Origin: Elgaria multicarinata webbii
Taxonomy: Eukaryota; Chordata; Lepidosauria; Squamata; Anguidae
Length of the DNA: 64,000 nt
Assembly: GCF_023053635.1 (NCBI RefSeq)
Contig: NC_086182.1
Coordinates: 7,093,001-7,157,000 of the forward strand
Direction: 5' to 3'
Below are positions 46,801 to 55,129 of the stretch, one piece after another; the first letter of the stretch is position 1, and every line of letters begins with the position of its first letter. Position numbers and translations under genes: made by a program. The notes below the pieces were generated by a model. It searched no databases. It was not told the DNA's origin and worked only from the letters and a program-made list of their open reading frames with translations.

Positions 46801-49427
46801 AGCAACTGTTTATTTGTTATGGTGAGCCTTCTAAGGGACTCCCTGTCTCCTGCCAACGACTGTCACGCTGGATAGTGGAGACAATAGAATTGGCCTACTC
46901 TATTGCTAAATTAGAGTTAGTGAAACCTGTAACAGCTCATTCCACCAGAGCTGTTTCAACGTCGGTGGCTTTCACCAGAGGTGTTCCACTGACTGAAGTC
47001 TGTAGAGCCGCAACGTGGTCCACTCCATCCACGTTTGTCAAGCACTACAGTTTGGACACCCGTGCGAGGCAGGACTGCTCATTTGGGAGGACAGTGCTTT
47101 CAGAGATCTTCAGATGATGCACCAACCCACCTCCAAAGGTATGTCAGCTCGCTATTCGCCCATATGTGTGATGCATAGAGACCACGAAGAAGAAATGCAG
47201 GTTGCTTACCTGTAACTGTAGTTCTTCGAGTGGTCATCTATGCATTCACACAACCCACCCACCATCCCCACTTGGTGGTGTGAGACTTACAAATGACACT
47301 GTTTTATTGTGGAATGTACTTTACTTTATTTACACTCATGTTTATGGGGGCACAACGTCGGACTCCTGTAAACTGAGGTAAGGGCGGGAACCCCATGGAC
47401 ATGCGCGGTAGCGTGGGGGAGGGGTTCCCGCCAAAAACGTTCCACTCAGCTAGAGAAGGTTCCGGTCTGGTCTCTGCGCAGGCGCAAAGCCCATATGTGT
47501 GAATGCATAGATGACCACTCGAAGAACTACAGTTACAGGTAAGCAACCTGCATTTCTCCATATATACAACTAACACCTGCTGAAATTCCTTTTTCTATGC
47601 AACTGTTAAAGATACAGGAGTAGAGATGTAAAATTTCTGGAAATTTTGAAGCCATGGAAAAAAACATTTTTTTTCTAAGGGGTTTTGGGGGGAAATGGAA
47701 ATTTTCAGAAAAATTGAAATAATGCAACATTAGCACTTTTTACAGATTGAAAGTCACTTTGTTACTTTAGGAACATGAAATATAATTATGTCCAAGTTGA
47801 TTTGGCATAAAATTATTACATTTGGTATATTAAAAGTAGTGTATTCGAACAATTATTACAAATTTAATTAACTTTTTTTTTTTTTTTTTTTTGGTAACAA
47901 ATGGAGCTACAAGCTCCTGAACTGTTAGGAATGCCTGAACTGTAAGGAATCTCTTTGGTTAAAGATTCTGCCAGTTTATGAGGAGCAGGCAAAAAACAAT
48001 TTTTAAAAACAACAACTGAAGAAACCACCAACATTAGTAACAAAGAAAATTATTTATGTCTCCGCTAGTCCTCCAGTGTCAAGACATAAAGCCCCCATTC
48101 CCATAAAAAGAACTGAGAAAAAAGGGGGAACCAACATTCAATGAATATGCAAGAAATTTAATCAGACTCATTTTCTGAGCTATCGCCTGCTTCAGTGGCA
48201 GTGCCCCCTAGAGGCAGAAATGCATCTTGCTCTTGCATTTGAAGTTGTAGTCTCAGTTTGCAACCTAGGACTTGCTTGTCCTTGGTGCACAGAAATTGTA
48301 ATAATCTGATGCTGTACAGTTTTTAGAAATCATTTGGAGAAGTAAATATTTGAACATCTTGTCTTAAACATTTCATTCATCATGTGAAAATAAAACATCC
48401 CGTAATCCGTTTGTTCTTCATTTTTTCCAATTTTGAGGGGGAAAACCAAAAAAGGCTTTGGAAAAAACCCGTCCCCCCCCCCCCCAAAAAAAAAATTTCC
48501 GGTTTTTTTTCCGGGCCTTCACATCTCTATACAGGAGCCCTGTCCTCCTTTTCGTATGGTCACCCTAAATTAGGGCTCCATAAGTAGGCAAGGGAATAAA
48601 ACTAAAATTGCCACTTCACAATACGTACCAATAAATCTTCACATCAATCTTAGTACTATGAGGGAAACATAATCTGAGAAGAAAATCCAGATTATATTTT
48701 CCCCAAGGGAGCATAGTATATATTGGGTGTTGTTGTTGTTTTAAAAAAATCAAGTTTAATCATTGTATTATTGTTTTAATTATTTTTAATCTTTGTCTTT
48801 TTATTGTTAGCCATCCCAAGCACCATTTTTTTGGTGGAAAGGCAGGATATAATGACACCAATGTAGTTGTTTTTGCAATGAGCAGAGTAAACCCGAGTAG
48901 TAACATTCAGTATAAGCCAGCTACATGGTTACTTCCCAGTTCTTGTACCCATATATTTCTAACTTTTTAAATTGAAGAGTTTGATATATTTATTTTATGC
49001 ATTTTAGCCACCTTTTGAAATTGCAGTTTTCTCAAGGCAGCTTACAATATAAAATACACAAATCAGTATAATAACTTTGTAAAATCATTTCATAACTAAC
49101 CAGCAACATTTTATAACTAACCAGTAACATTTCGTTATGACACACATAACGAAAAATCTTTCAAGTAAAAGGCAAAGGAAGGAAATATTTAACTCCCTTT
49201 TATATTTATTTATTTAGTTAGTTAGTTGATGCATTTTTTTAAGATTAAATAAATACAGTTGTATAGGATTTGTATATGGAAGTGTACAAGTAAATATGGC
49301 TTCTGAGTGTTAAATATCAATGTGTTCCTGTATACTCCATTCCTAATCCACTATTCTCTTTGCAGGTGTAATTCCTCACATCCACAAGTCTCTGATTGGA
49401 AAGAAGGGACAGCAGAAAACTGCATAG
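28823..49427 (+). CDS. H2AZ2: Histone variant H2A.Z.2, five coding exons
   Basis: Core histone variant that replaces H2A beside H2B in nucleosomes, especially around promoters; nuclear, loaded by SRCAP/p400-type remodelers (family knowledge). Join 28823-28825, 34963-35040, 39171-39284, 40834-40963, 49366-49427: 387 nt, 128 residues plus TAG. All four introns are GT-AG; the last splits a Gly codon (GGG before VIPHI), the others lie between codons. The acidic N-terminal tail start [16 protein letters not shown], the histone-fold segment ([10 protein letters not shown] to [10 protein letters not shown]) and the C-tail (GKKGQQKTA) are all present. Ala15, Thr39 and final Ala128 match H2A.Z.2 rather than H2A.Z.1, which has Thr, Ser and Val there. 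Exon 1 codes only the Met, as in other H2A.Z genes. No damage is seen, so this is the active spliced locus and not a retrocopy. Confidence 0.97.
28826..34962 (+). other. H2AZ2 intron 1
   Basis: 6.1 kb. Beyond the CpG island it holds a family E piece (29855-29950), an L2 remnant (30380-30998, -), a palindromic MITE (31699-31830), L2-like sequence (32775-33010, -) and an L2 tail (33120-33185, +). No other gene seen. Confidence 0.8.
30380..30998 (-). mobile_element. L2-type LINE remnant
   Basis: Minus strand: [15 protein letters not shown] and [20 protein letters not shown], then [10 protein letters not shown], the C-terminal end of L2 ORF2, followed by a worn 3' UTR. Antisense to H2AZ2. Confidence 0.82.
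34963..35040 (+). CDS. H2AZ2: H2AZ2 coding exon 2 (N-terminal tail)
   Basis: 78 nt encoding 26 residues, [20 protein letters not shown] then QRAGLQ. Acceptor TTATTATTTAG, donor GTATGT. It carries the acetylatable tail lysines and the diagnostic Ala15. Confidence 0.97.
36345..36860 (-). mobile_element. L2-type LINE remnant in H2AZ2 intron 2
   Basis: The minus strand shows GCATTGTACATGGGACTGCT and CAGCTGCTAACTTATGAAC-like L2 blocks plus a 3' UTR with GGGAGGGCATTCCAAAT on the + strand. No open frame remains. Confidence 0.65.
39171..39284 (+). CDS. H2AZ2: H2AZ2 coding exon 3 (histone fold, alpha1-alpha2)
   Basis: 114 nt encoding 38 residues from [16 protein letters not shown] to EYLTAE. Acceptor CTACTTTCAG, donor GTAGGT. 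Thr39 marks the Z.2 form. Confidence 0.97.
40834..40963 (+). CDS. H2AZ2: H2AZ2 coding exon 4 (histone fold, alpha2-alpha3, docking)
   Basis: 130 nt from [20 protein letters not shown] to [10 protein letters not shown] plus one base of the next Gly codon. Acceptor CTTCCAACAG, donor GTATGT. It includes the DEELDSLIK acidic-patch segment. Confidence 0.97.
41761..41913 (+). repeat. DIRS left inverted terminal repeat
   Basis: About 150 bp that reappears inverted at 47371-47525, sharing the GC-rich block around TGGCGGGAACCCCTCCCC. The outermost 30 bases are also found inverted at 47160-47190. Confidence 0.9.
42120..44204 (+). CDS. DIRS gag-like frame
   Basis: 694 residues. Near the N terminus is a Cys/His cluster ([20 protein letters not shown]). 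It continues with a Lys/Ser/Pro-rich linker, an acidic stretch, a helical-looking middle and a Gln/Pro/Arg-rich basic tail. Placed as the nucleic-acid-binding gag-like protein by position and composition; part of a retroelement, not a host gene. Confidence 0.75.
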   Translation: MAIKAPFRKCVKCGAKLPPSDGHSLCIICLGEGHVVETCHHCMSFTKQTRKHRADRLRSVLWEKALKATEAPSMERTAVHKSVARKTAVTKTVAEKPSDHSTEVQTRANRAEIPLTPGRSLSSSMAKTIPKTARTLISSSEPEKKKKKKKKRDVEKSTVPSPRHRESAKSHSTPPAVPTTSIPRSPSVPRSMSVPTATVPTCPPSLSEGEIRDSVSVTSARQPMRPQELVQPSPRRTSRTDWDRASQYSDSQSRYYDWERYRPQQYFQGDQGYYQQEGYYAQPPPTTRVCQLPLPSPSAQLMSTVSTPRHRAQQAIPSAASATVLPQDEQHGLQVVTLSSPEDNYPSDSESEHSVAPAAPSPDDAIEDADPSSPSDDMVRFSDHMLRMSKALGLDIQETDESVVDPIYDVFQSTTNQRLAIPVPQALKQTAQLSWKTPAVTQATSKRLETLYKVKEEDAQFLLQHPKPNSIVVESAQGQSQKTHSAPVDREGRKLDQTGRRVYSSSSLGIRASAYEATMARYQIFLWEKMGSLCEHLPEDKKELARVFQNEATAIARQQLSTARHQVDCHSKSMMGAISLRRHAWLRSANLTQETKWRIESMPFDGEGLFNTKTDETLDSIYKARTTAKKMGFTAPPPQTQYRQKRWIRPPPQQQRPQYQQPRQQQQQLQRKRPYQSRFQQEKRQPDFSKKQRV
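44290..46113 (+). CDS. DIRS reverse transcriptase / RNase H frame
   Basis: 607 residues. RT blocks are visible ([41 protein letters not shown], and YLDDWLL with its YLDD codons at 44809-44820), followed by an RNase H-like part ([32 protein letters not shown]). This order is typical of DIRS elements. Its 3' end overlaps the recombinase frame. Confidence 0.88.
   Translation: MLTIINSGYAIELDALPPFSGVKVTTPSPPLLLEVQTLLSKGAISPVPTEEINQGFFSRYFTVPKKDGGLRPIMDLRQLNKFIIPKKFRMTTVTSILQLLQEGVWFAVVDLKDAYFHISIRKSHQAYLRFSIGASQYQFTVLPFGLATAPRVFTKVMAVVCAHLRQKGICVYPYLDDWLLVADSSEALQSDILTTLNLLDSLGLWVNHEKSILTPQQRLDFIGVTLSSRDGRAYLPSTRANTLQQLAIDIESRRKVSAWTVQRLLGLMAATTAVIRFARLRMRVLQAWFLRTFDLRLNARRTYLSLPKQVRASLKWWFSMSTLLEGVPFQQQAPSVTITTDASLEGWGAHCSSLTSQGRWSRSQREHHINHLELLAVENAVKAFAQMIEGKNVLIATDNTTVVAYINRQGGTRSHPLNRSALRIWNWCIKRRTYLTAIHVAGKENVIADSLSRSFHVDHEWELDVEVRESLFRYWGRPVVDVFATEDNAVCAKFCSRAGRGKRSLGDAFTRTWRGNLLYMFPPFPLLTRVIAKIQMDNSDCILITPWWPRQTWFSHALRLSRGDYIRLPSTPKLLSRHQGRVRHADLSTLKMTAWRITTTPPLQLEL
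46040..47117 (+). CDS. DIRS tyrosine recombinase frame
   Basis: A frame offset from the RT frame carries the YR domain: an N-terminal core-binding part ([16 protein letters not shown]), then the catalytic set Arg in [11 protein letters not shown], His-x-x-Arg in HSTRAVSTS and Tyr in FVKHYSLD. This replaces the integrase of LTR elements. The frame is open far upstream, but there it only shadows the RT; the true start is not decided. Confidence 0.85.
47159..47255 (+). repeat. DIRS internal complementary region
   Basis: The left half is the reverse complement of the element's left end (41761-41795) and the right half that of its right end (about 47488-47555), meeting near 47192. In DIRS elements this region is thought to align the ends during circle formation. 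Confidence 0.88.
47371..47555 (+). repeat. DIRS right inverted terminal repeat and end extension
   Basis: Inverted copy of 41761-41913, followed by about 30 extra bases found elsewhere only inverted in the internal complementary region. It ends at the return of foldback element sequence (CTCCATATATAC). Confidence 0.88.
47621..48529. mobile_element. hAT-like non-autonomous DNA element
   Basis: 909 bp with short inverted ends, TAGAGATGTAAAA on the left and its approximate inverse ending ACATCTCTA on the right. The exact 8-bp direct repeat TACAGGAG flanks it (47613-47620 and 48530-48537), the hAT target-site length. The interior is A/T-homopolymer rich with no transposase frame. Confidence 0.85.
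48975..49205 (-). mobile_element. LINE 3'-UTR remnant in H2AZ2 intron 4
   Basis: Pattern TTTATGCATTTTAGCCACC and CTCAAGGCAGCTTACAATA, shared with other reversed LINE tails here. A + strand L2-type tail also lies at 48740-48862. Confidence 0.55.
49366..49427 (+). CDS. H2AZ2: H2AZ2 coding exon 5 (C-terminal tail)
   Basis: 62 nt encoding [19 protein letters not shown] and a TAG stop. Acceptor CTCTTTGCAG. The 8.4-kb intron before it holds the nested transposons. Confidence 0.97.
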
Positions 49428-49805
49428 AGAGGAATTATAAACCGCCCTCTTCCTCCCTGTCATTGTACTGTAACTGGGACAGAAGAAATATGGGGATATG
49501 TGGAATTTTTTAAAAGAAATAGTTAAATGGAAGAGCATAGACAATTGACTGTAGACTTAAAACATTTGTATGTTCTTTAGATTCAAAGTTTGGGGAAAAA
49601 GTACCTTGTTATGTGGCAGCAATTTGTGTGTTGATTGGCTAGGTTTCTCCCATGTGTTTTATACAAAAATGGAACTGATAAAACCATTTTTTACAAAACT
49701 TGTTCTTGTGTGTCATTCTGGTGTTAAAAGGTCAATGCAGCAAAGGTTGGTGCCCTAAAATCATATTGAGAATTTTAAAATAAACGTCTTCACAAATTTT
49801 AGACT
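49428..49805 (+). terminator. H2AZ2: H2AZ2 3' UTR with poly(A) signal
   Basis: A canonical AATAAA sits at 49779-49784, about 350 nt after the stop, followed by T-rich sequence. H2A.Z genes make polyadenylated mRNA, and no histone stem-loop is seen here. Cleavage is expected near 49800. Confidence 0.75.
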
Positions 49806-50873
49806 TTAATGTGGCCACGCTTATGGCAAACTTTGTTTTCTTATGCCTGTTGGTTGATACAGGCGATTGTGGCAGCTTTATGACGTGTTCAGAATCTGGA
49901 AGTTAACAGAATAGAATATATTTCTTTAACTTTTTTACACAATTGTTTTAGCCTGTTAAAGCACTTTTGTAAAGAGTCATATACTTCATGGAAAGGGAAA
50001 TAGGAAGGATATCATTGAAATGTGTGGTAGTGAACCAATTCACACAACTGTTTGGGAGTGAGTGTGTTGGCTCCCAATTGCCACTTTGTTAAATCATCCA
50101 GCAGCGCCCCATTCTTGGGTTGTTCTCCATGATGTCCAAACTTGGAACTCTGGGTTGTTCTTGGTTAAAACTCTGGGTCGTTTCTCCCTCAGCAACACAC
50201 GAATTTCTGGTTCAGAAACAACTTGAGAAACCTAGCTGTTTAGTGAAGTGGAAGCGGTCAAACAGTTAACAAACTATGGGTTGTTTAATTGTGCAAACTG
50301 GGTCATTATGTATACTAGCAAGAAGTACTCAACATATTTTCTGTCCATGGTTGATTGGCTTTGCATTGAATTCTGCTGTGTTCTTGAATCAGCACAATTA
50401 CTGCTGGTTTCGTCAATGCTGCTTTGTGCTGTAATGAAAAAGGTTTTCTGAAACAAAATGCTAAACCAGCAACACTGCTTGGTTATAATGGCAAACTTGC
50501 CAGTATATGTTTTGACCACTTTGTAGTAGTTCTTGAGCTGGCTGCATACCAGAGAAAAGTCTGAGAACTAATGGTCTTTCCACTGTTAATCAGGACTACT
50601 TCATACAGTACAATTTGTGAACCGCCCAGAGAGCTCCGGCTATTGGGCAGTATAGAAATGTAATAAATAAATAAATAAATTTCAGGCACAATGCTGACAA
50701 ATAGTGGCAGAAGGGTCCCATATGGTATAAACCTGTATTTGCTTGAAAATCTTTCAAGCAAAAAGATGTAAGCCTCTATAAGCTCTTAGGTTATGGTTTC
50801 AATCTAGGACTAACTACGGGATCACTCTGACTTCAGTTCACTGTATTCCTGTCCACTATATCCTGTTTAAATC

Positions 50874-51595
50874 ATAGAATCATAGAATAGCAGAGTTGGA
50901 AGGGGCCTACAAGGCCATCGAGTCCAACCCCCTGCTCAATGCAGGAATCCACCCTAAAGCATCCCCGACAGATGCTTGTCCAGCTGCCTCTTGAAAGCCT
51001 CTAGTGTGGGAGAGCCCACAGCCTCCCTAGGTAACTGGTTCCATTGTCGTACTGCTCTAACAGTCAGGAAGTTTTTCCTGATGTCCAGCCGGAATCTGGC
51101 TTCCTTTAACTTGAGCCCATTATTCCGTGTCCTGCACTCTGGGAGGATCGAGAAGAGATCCTGGCCCTCCTCTGTGTGACAACCTTTCAAGTATTTGAAG
51201 AGTGCTATCATGTCTCCCCTCAACCTTCTCTTCTCCAGGCTAAACATGCCCAGTTCTTTCAGTCTCTCCTCATAGGGCTTTTTTTCCAGACCCCTGATCA
51301 TCCTGGTTGCCCTCCTCTGAACACGCTCCAGCTTGTCTGCATACTTCTTGAATTGTGGAGCCCAGAACTGGACGCAATACTCTAGATGAGGCCTAACCAG
51401 GGCCGAATAGAGAGGAACCAGTACCTCACGTGATTTGGAAGCTATACTTCTATTAATGCAGCCCAAAATAGCATTTGCCTTTCTTGCAGCCATATCGCAC
51501 TGTTGGCTCATATTCAGCTTGCAATCTACAACAATTCCAAGATCCTTCTTGTTTGTAGTATTGCTGAGCCAAGTATTCCCCATCTTGTTAAACAA
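50874..51595 (-). mobile_element. CR1 LINE 3' fragment
   Basis: Minus-strand CR1 with a 213-residue open RT C-terminal segment ([19 protein letters not shown] to the LDKHLSGML end) and the octamer tail at 50874-50895. About 720 bp, 5'-truncated. It lies between H2AZ2 and the sulfotransferase gene. The open frame and closeness to the 17795 copy suggest a relatively young insertion. Confidence 0.9.
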
Positions 51596-51604
51596 GAATG
51601 CTCC

Positions 51605-52550
51605 TGTTTAAAACACCTGCCAAATTGCCAGATAAGGTAAGAAAGGTGGGTGAGATGTAATAGCCCTTATGAATTAAGATTGGGATTTTGGGTGATACTT
51701 GCTGATTTCATAGTGGCTGGTACTATCAAGTGTGTAGGACTAACAAGGCCTAGTTTTATGTTGGCTTGAATGTGGTAACAAAATGAGTTAGAGAACTGGG
51801 CCTGATTTGCTCAGTGTTTGTTTTCAGATATTGCAGTGATAGAAAATAGAAAATGAGTGTGCTCATTGTCTTAGTACAGGATATAATGACAAAAGGTACA
51901 ATCAATGATAGAGGGTGTTTATTGATTAATAGTACTGAGAATGTCACTCCTGTGTAACTGATCAGCTTAGAGTAATAAACAACTTGAAGGCAGATGAAGC
52001 TCCGCTTGTCTCCTGATTACCAAAAGCTTCAGCATTGCAGGGATCGGACCTGTCAGCAGCAGCAGCAGCCTTCAGTACAGAGTGTGCTGTCTGTATGATC
52101 AGTTGCTTGCATGCAAGAACCGGCAATGGATATTGTATTTATTAGATCAGAAGATTTAGTCTGCTCTCTTAACACAGACATCAGGGAATGATGTGTGCTA
52201 GTATATAAACTTCAGTTCAAATTTTAGGGTTCTTTAGCTGGTGCATCCCCAGCCTGACCTAGTCTTTAACAACTTGATCTTGTGCCTCCCTTGCTGTAGT
52301 TCTACTTGTGTTTCCTAAAAAGAAAGTTGGCAAAGTTAAGGAGGTAAGCTGGAAATCCACAGGAGCAGCTATGATTGCAATAGGCTGTCCATGGGTAGAG
52401 AATCCATTCTACTTTCTCCTCCTAGCTCTTTCTATGTTATTTAACTCAAATGCTAGAGGCCTAAAGTTTTCAAGGGTCCCCTAGGGTATGGGTGTTGCAA
52501 GAGAGGGTTGCAGCCAGATCTTGAAATATTTACTTGGAAGTAAGCCCATT
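51605..52550. other. Nothing recognised
   Basis: Spacer between the CR1 and the sulfotransferase gene. An AATAAA on the minus strand at 52138-52143 could serve that gene but would imply a 1.4-kb 3' UTR. Confidence 0.4.
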
Positions 52551-53006
52551 CAGCAAAAAGTCCTGGGTTCAGTTTGTAGTCAAAAAGTCTCCAGTACCTT
52601 TGCTGGAAAAGTTTTCTGCTTGAAACTCTGGAGTGCTGTTGCCTGTAAGACTTGGCTGAGCTAGATGCATCAGTAATCTGACTCTTAAGGCAACTTCATA
52701 CGGTTATAATACAGCCAGGCTACCCAAGTGGGTGGATTCTACCTGTCATGTATTCAGCTCAATAAACCAGATCTTGGAGTACTGCTGCCCTCTGTTGAAC
52801 ACAAATGGAATCTCTTCGCTTACAGGTGTTGAAGACGGAGCATATGAAACAGAAGGGCTGGGATTCAGTTCCTGCAAACTGCTTGTGTTATATGGGAATA
52901 TAGGGAAACAGACTGAGAACATAATGGATTTTCATCTTTTGGGTCATCATCCAATTGCTGGGAATAGAACCTGTATTCTATGGGCGGTATCTCCTATATC
53001 CTAGAG

Positions 53007-53295
53007 CAGGGGTGTTGAACCTCAGGCCCACAGGTCAAATCTGCTTTACCTGGGTTTCCAATCTGGCCTCACTCCCTTCTCCTGGCTACCAATCATTTGG
53101 TGGTTTCCTGGCTTTGCGCAGTTTTTCCCAGTCTAAGAGGTCAGAATATCTTTCCTAAGGCTTGTGGCACTAACAGCTTTAAACTAAAATACGCTGGTAT
53201 TTTGTGTGCTTTGACCCGCCCCTTTGCCCCCACCCTCTGAGAGTGTCTCTGAAATTGAATTCAGCCCTTGGTCAAAAGGAGGTTCAGTACCCCTG
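53007..53295. mobile_element. hAT-like MITE
   Basis: Inverted ends CAGGGGTGTTGAACCT and AGGTTCAGTACCCCTG, 289 bp, flanked by 8-mers TCCTAGAG and GCTTAGAG (6 of 8 identical). A related left end, CAGGGGTGGGCAACCTCAGG, lies at 7200. Confidence 0.8.
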
Positions 53296-53522
53296 GCTTA
53301 GAGTATAACATCCCCAAGAGAGATCAACCACCCCTACTTCCTGCTGCTTCCCTGTAAATGTATGTACCACTGAGTGTAACACAGTGATAGAGCTTGATTT
53401 CTAACTTATTTGAAAGAAGAATACAAACCTCTACCACAGAAAGCCCTTTTCCTAAACATCTGGATCTCCCATTCCCGAATTACCCAATCTCAGTTAATCA
53501 CCAGCAAGCCTCAAAGCAAGGC

Positions 53523-54416
53523 TTAGCACCAGTTGAACGTCCGTCCCACCATGGCGAAGAAGTTCTCGTTGTGCTCGCTGAAGTAAGTGCAGAGTTGTTC
53601 CAGCAGTAATTCATCTATAGTGGGATGGGGTCTCCCTTTGGATTGGTCCAGGCAATGCTGATGCCCTCTTGCCTGAAGGCAGTAGAAGCCTTTTGTCTGG
53701 TTGAAGTAAAAGTTTTCTGGGCCAAGGTAAGGCTTCAGCCCCAAGAAGTGCTCCACATGGCGCATTTCTGAGAGCGGCTCCCGGATTAGGCTGCCCCCAT
53801 CCACCACGTGGATCTGTTTCCTCGGGAAGAACTCCAGCCACCGAGCCAAGTGTACGGCATAGAGGCTACGCTGCACGGCCTTGTACCTGGTGTTCAGTTC
53901 CTGGCCCCTCCTCAGGATCTGCTCCAGAGATTGGTAGGGCTTGTGCCTTGCCTTGCGGTTGTGGAGGATCTGGGTGTAATCAGACACCAACCTTTCCACG
54001 GGGTCCCGCACAATCAGGAGGAGCTTCATAGCGCTGTCTACCATATGGATCCTTTCTGGAGCCTTGAGGGAAGAGAAATAGCCTGGTGTCTTTTCCACAG
54101 TGATTTGATTGGGCTGTGAAACTGGCATCTGTTGGCTGTACCATCCCAATCCTTTATGATAATTTTCCTCCATGTTAAAGAAATGTACCTCGGAATGGGC
54201 AGCTGCCACCTGGGGGTGCAGGCTCAGCATCTCCAGCAGGGCCCGTGTGCCCCCTTTCCGCACTCCGATGATTATGCTTTTGGGCAGACGCTGCTTCCAA
54301 TCCTCACTCGCAACCTGAGAGTCATTTCTTTCCCAGCCCCAGGGGTTCTTCGTTTCCTCCTCCGTGTGGATCCCACACATCTTCAGGAGCAGGAGCAACA
54401 AGCAGGCCCCAGCCAT
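53523..54416 (-). CDS. HS3ST1L: Heparan sulfate glucosamine 3-O-sulfotransferase 1-like
   Basis: Golgi-lumen enzyme that transfers sulfate from PAPS to the 3-OH of glucosamine in heparan sulfate (family role). The 297-residue protein closely follows HS3ST1 (about 307 residues). From the chosen Met: hydrophobic signal segment at 2-11; PAPS 5'-phosphosulfate loop GVRKGGTRALLEML (51-64); catalytic Glu in EVHFF (Glu76); EKTPGYF (108-114); PAPS 3'-phosphate motif RDPVERLVSDY (137-147); FYFNQTKGFYC with Cys246 and Cys255 as the conserved disulfide; KGRPHP (260-265). Sequons at Asn31 and Asn239. The frame is also open 28 codons upstream, but this Met starts directly at the signal segment. One coding exon, as in HS3ST1. 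The short secreted-like N terminus favours the HS3ST1 class over type II forms such as HS3ST2-6. The exact paralogue symbol is uncertain. No poly(A) site was assigned. Confidence 0.9.
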   Translation of the reverse strand: MAGACLLLLLLKMCGIHTEEETKNPWGWERNDSQVASEDWKQRLPKSIIIGVRKGGTRALLEMLSLHPQVAAAHSEVHFFNMEENYHKGLGWYSQQMPVSQPNQITVEKTPGYFSSLKAPERIHMVDSAMKLLLIVRDPVERLVSDYTQILHNRKARHKPYQSLEQILRRGQELNTRYKAVQRSLYAVHLARWLEFFPRKQIHVVDGGSLIREPLSEMRHVEHFLGLKPYLGPENFYFNQTKGFYCLQARGHQHCLDQSKGRPHPTIDELLLEQLCTYFSEHNENFFAMVGRTFNWC

Positions 54417-55129
54417 CTCCGAATCTGCTTTGAGACGGGAAGTGGCTGAGCGAATGTATAATGTTGGAGGAGTGTGTGTTGCCACTCTTAACTCAGCCAC
54501 TCCATATCTGGGCTTAAGAACATTAGGGCCCTTTCCCTTTCCCGCTCTTCTGGATACGAAGGGATTCTGCTACAGCAAACTGCTCTTACAAGGCAACTTC
54601 TGTTCACAAGGGCCTCTGGGCCTGTTTGTGTTTCGGATTGTGCTGCCCGGAACTTCTAGCAGTGTGAATCTCCCAAAACGTTTCAACCGAAGGGCTTTTG
54701 CTTACCAACAGCCTCACTCAAGGAAGTTGCTGGCACCTGGGAAAATGAGAATATCAGACTCCTGTACAAACCAAGATGATTATCAACTGGTCTAGTCTGT
54801 AGACATTTATAATCTAAACACAAGGGTAAGAAAATAAATTTTCTAAAATGGGTGCACATAACTACAGTGTAGCCACTGCTACCTAAAATCTGTGAAATGA
54901 TCGTTAAAGGCATCACAGCGCTAAAATTGGGTTCAGGGGGGAGGGTGCCTGAGTTAGCCCCCTCACCACCCTGAACAGTTCTGCTGGTCACAAATCCACA
55001 GATGCAATGTGTGCAGAAAAGAAAGCTTTCTTCGCTGCACGTATCGCCACCCCATAGGAACGAAGATGTTCTCGATGCCGTGTCTTGTCAGATATAAGTT
55101 GAGTTTTCAGCCATCAATGCTCCAGTCAA

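Larger units (their letters stand above)
41761..47555 (+). mobile_element. DIRS-like tyrosine-recombinase retroelement, whole-looking
   Basis: About 5.8 kb, in sense orientation in H2AZ2 intron 4. It shows the DIRS layout: inverted terminal repeats, a gag-like frame, a reverse transcriptase/RNase H frame overlapped by a tyrosine recombinase frame, and an internal region complementary to both outer ends. No flanking target duplication is seen, as expected for recombinase-driven insertion. The long frames look open and the end repeats are nearly identical, so the copy looks whole and young. It sits inside a foldback element and so postdates it. Confidence 0.9.
41537..48567. mobile_element. Foldback DNA transposon (family A) split by two later inserts
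   Basis: The ends TAGGGTGACCATATG and its inverse lie at 41537 and 48567, flanked by an exact 7-bp duplication AATTAGG (41530-41536 and 48568-48574). Family pieces are 41537-41760, 47556-47620 and 48538-48567. Removing the DIRS-like and hAT-like inserts leaves about 320 bp, the usual family size. Confidence 0.88.
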
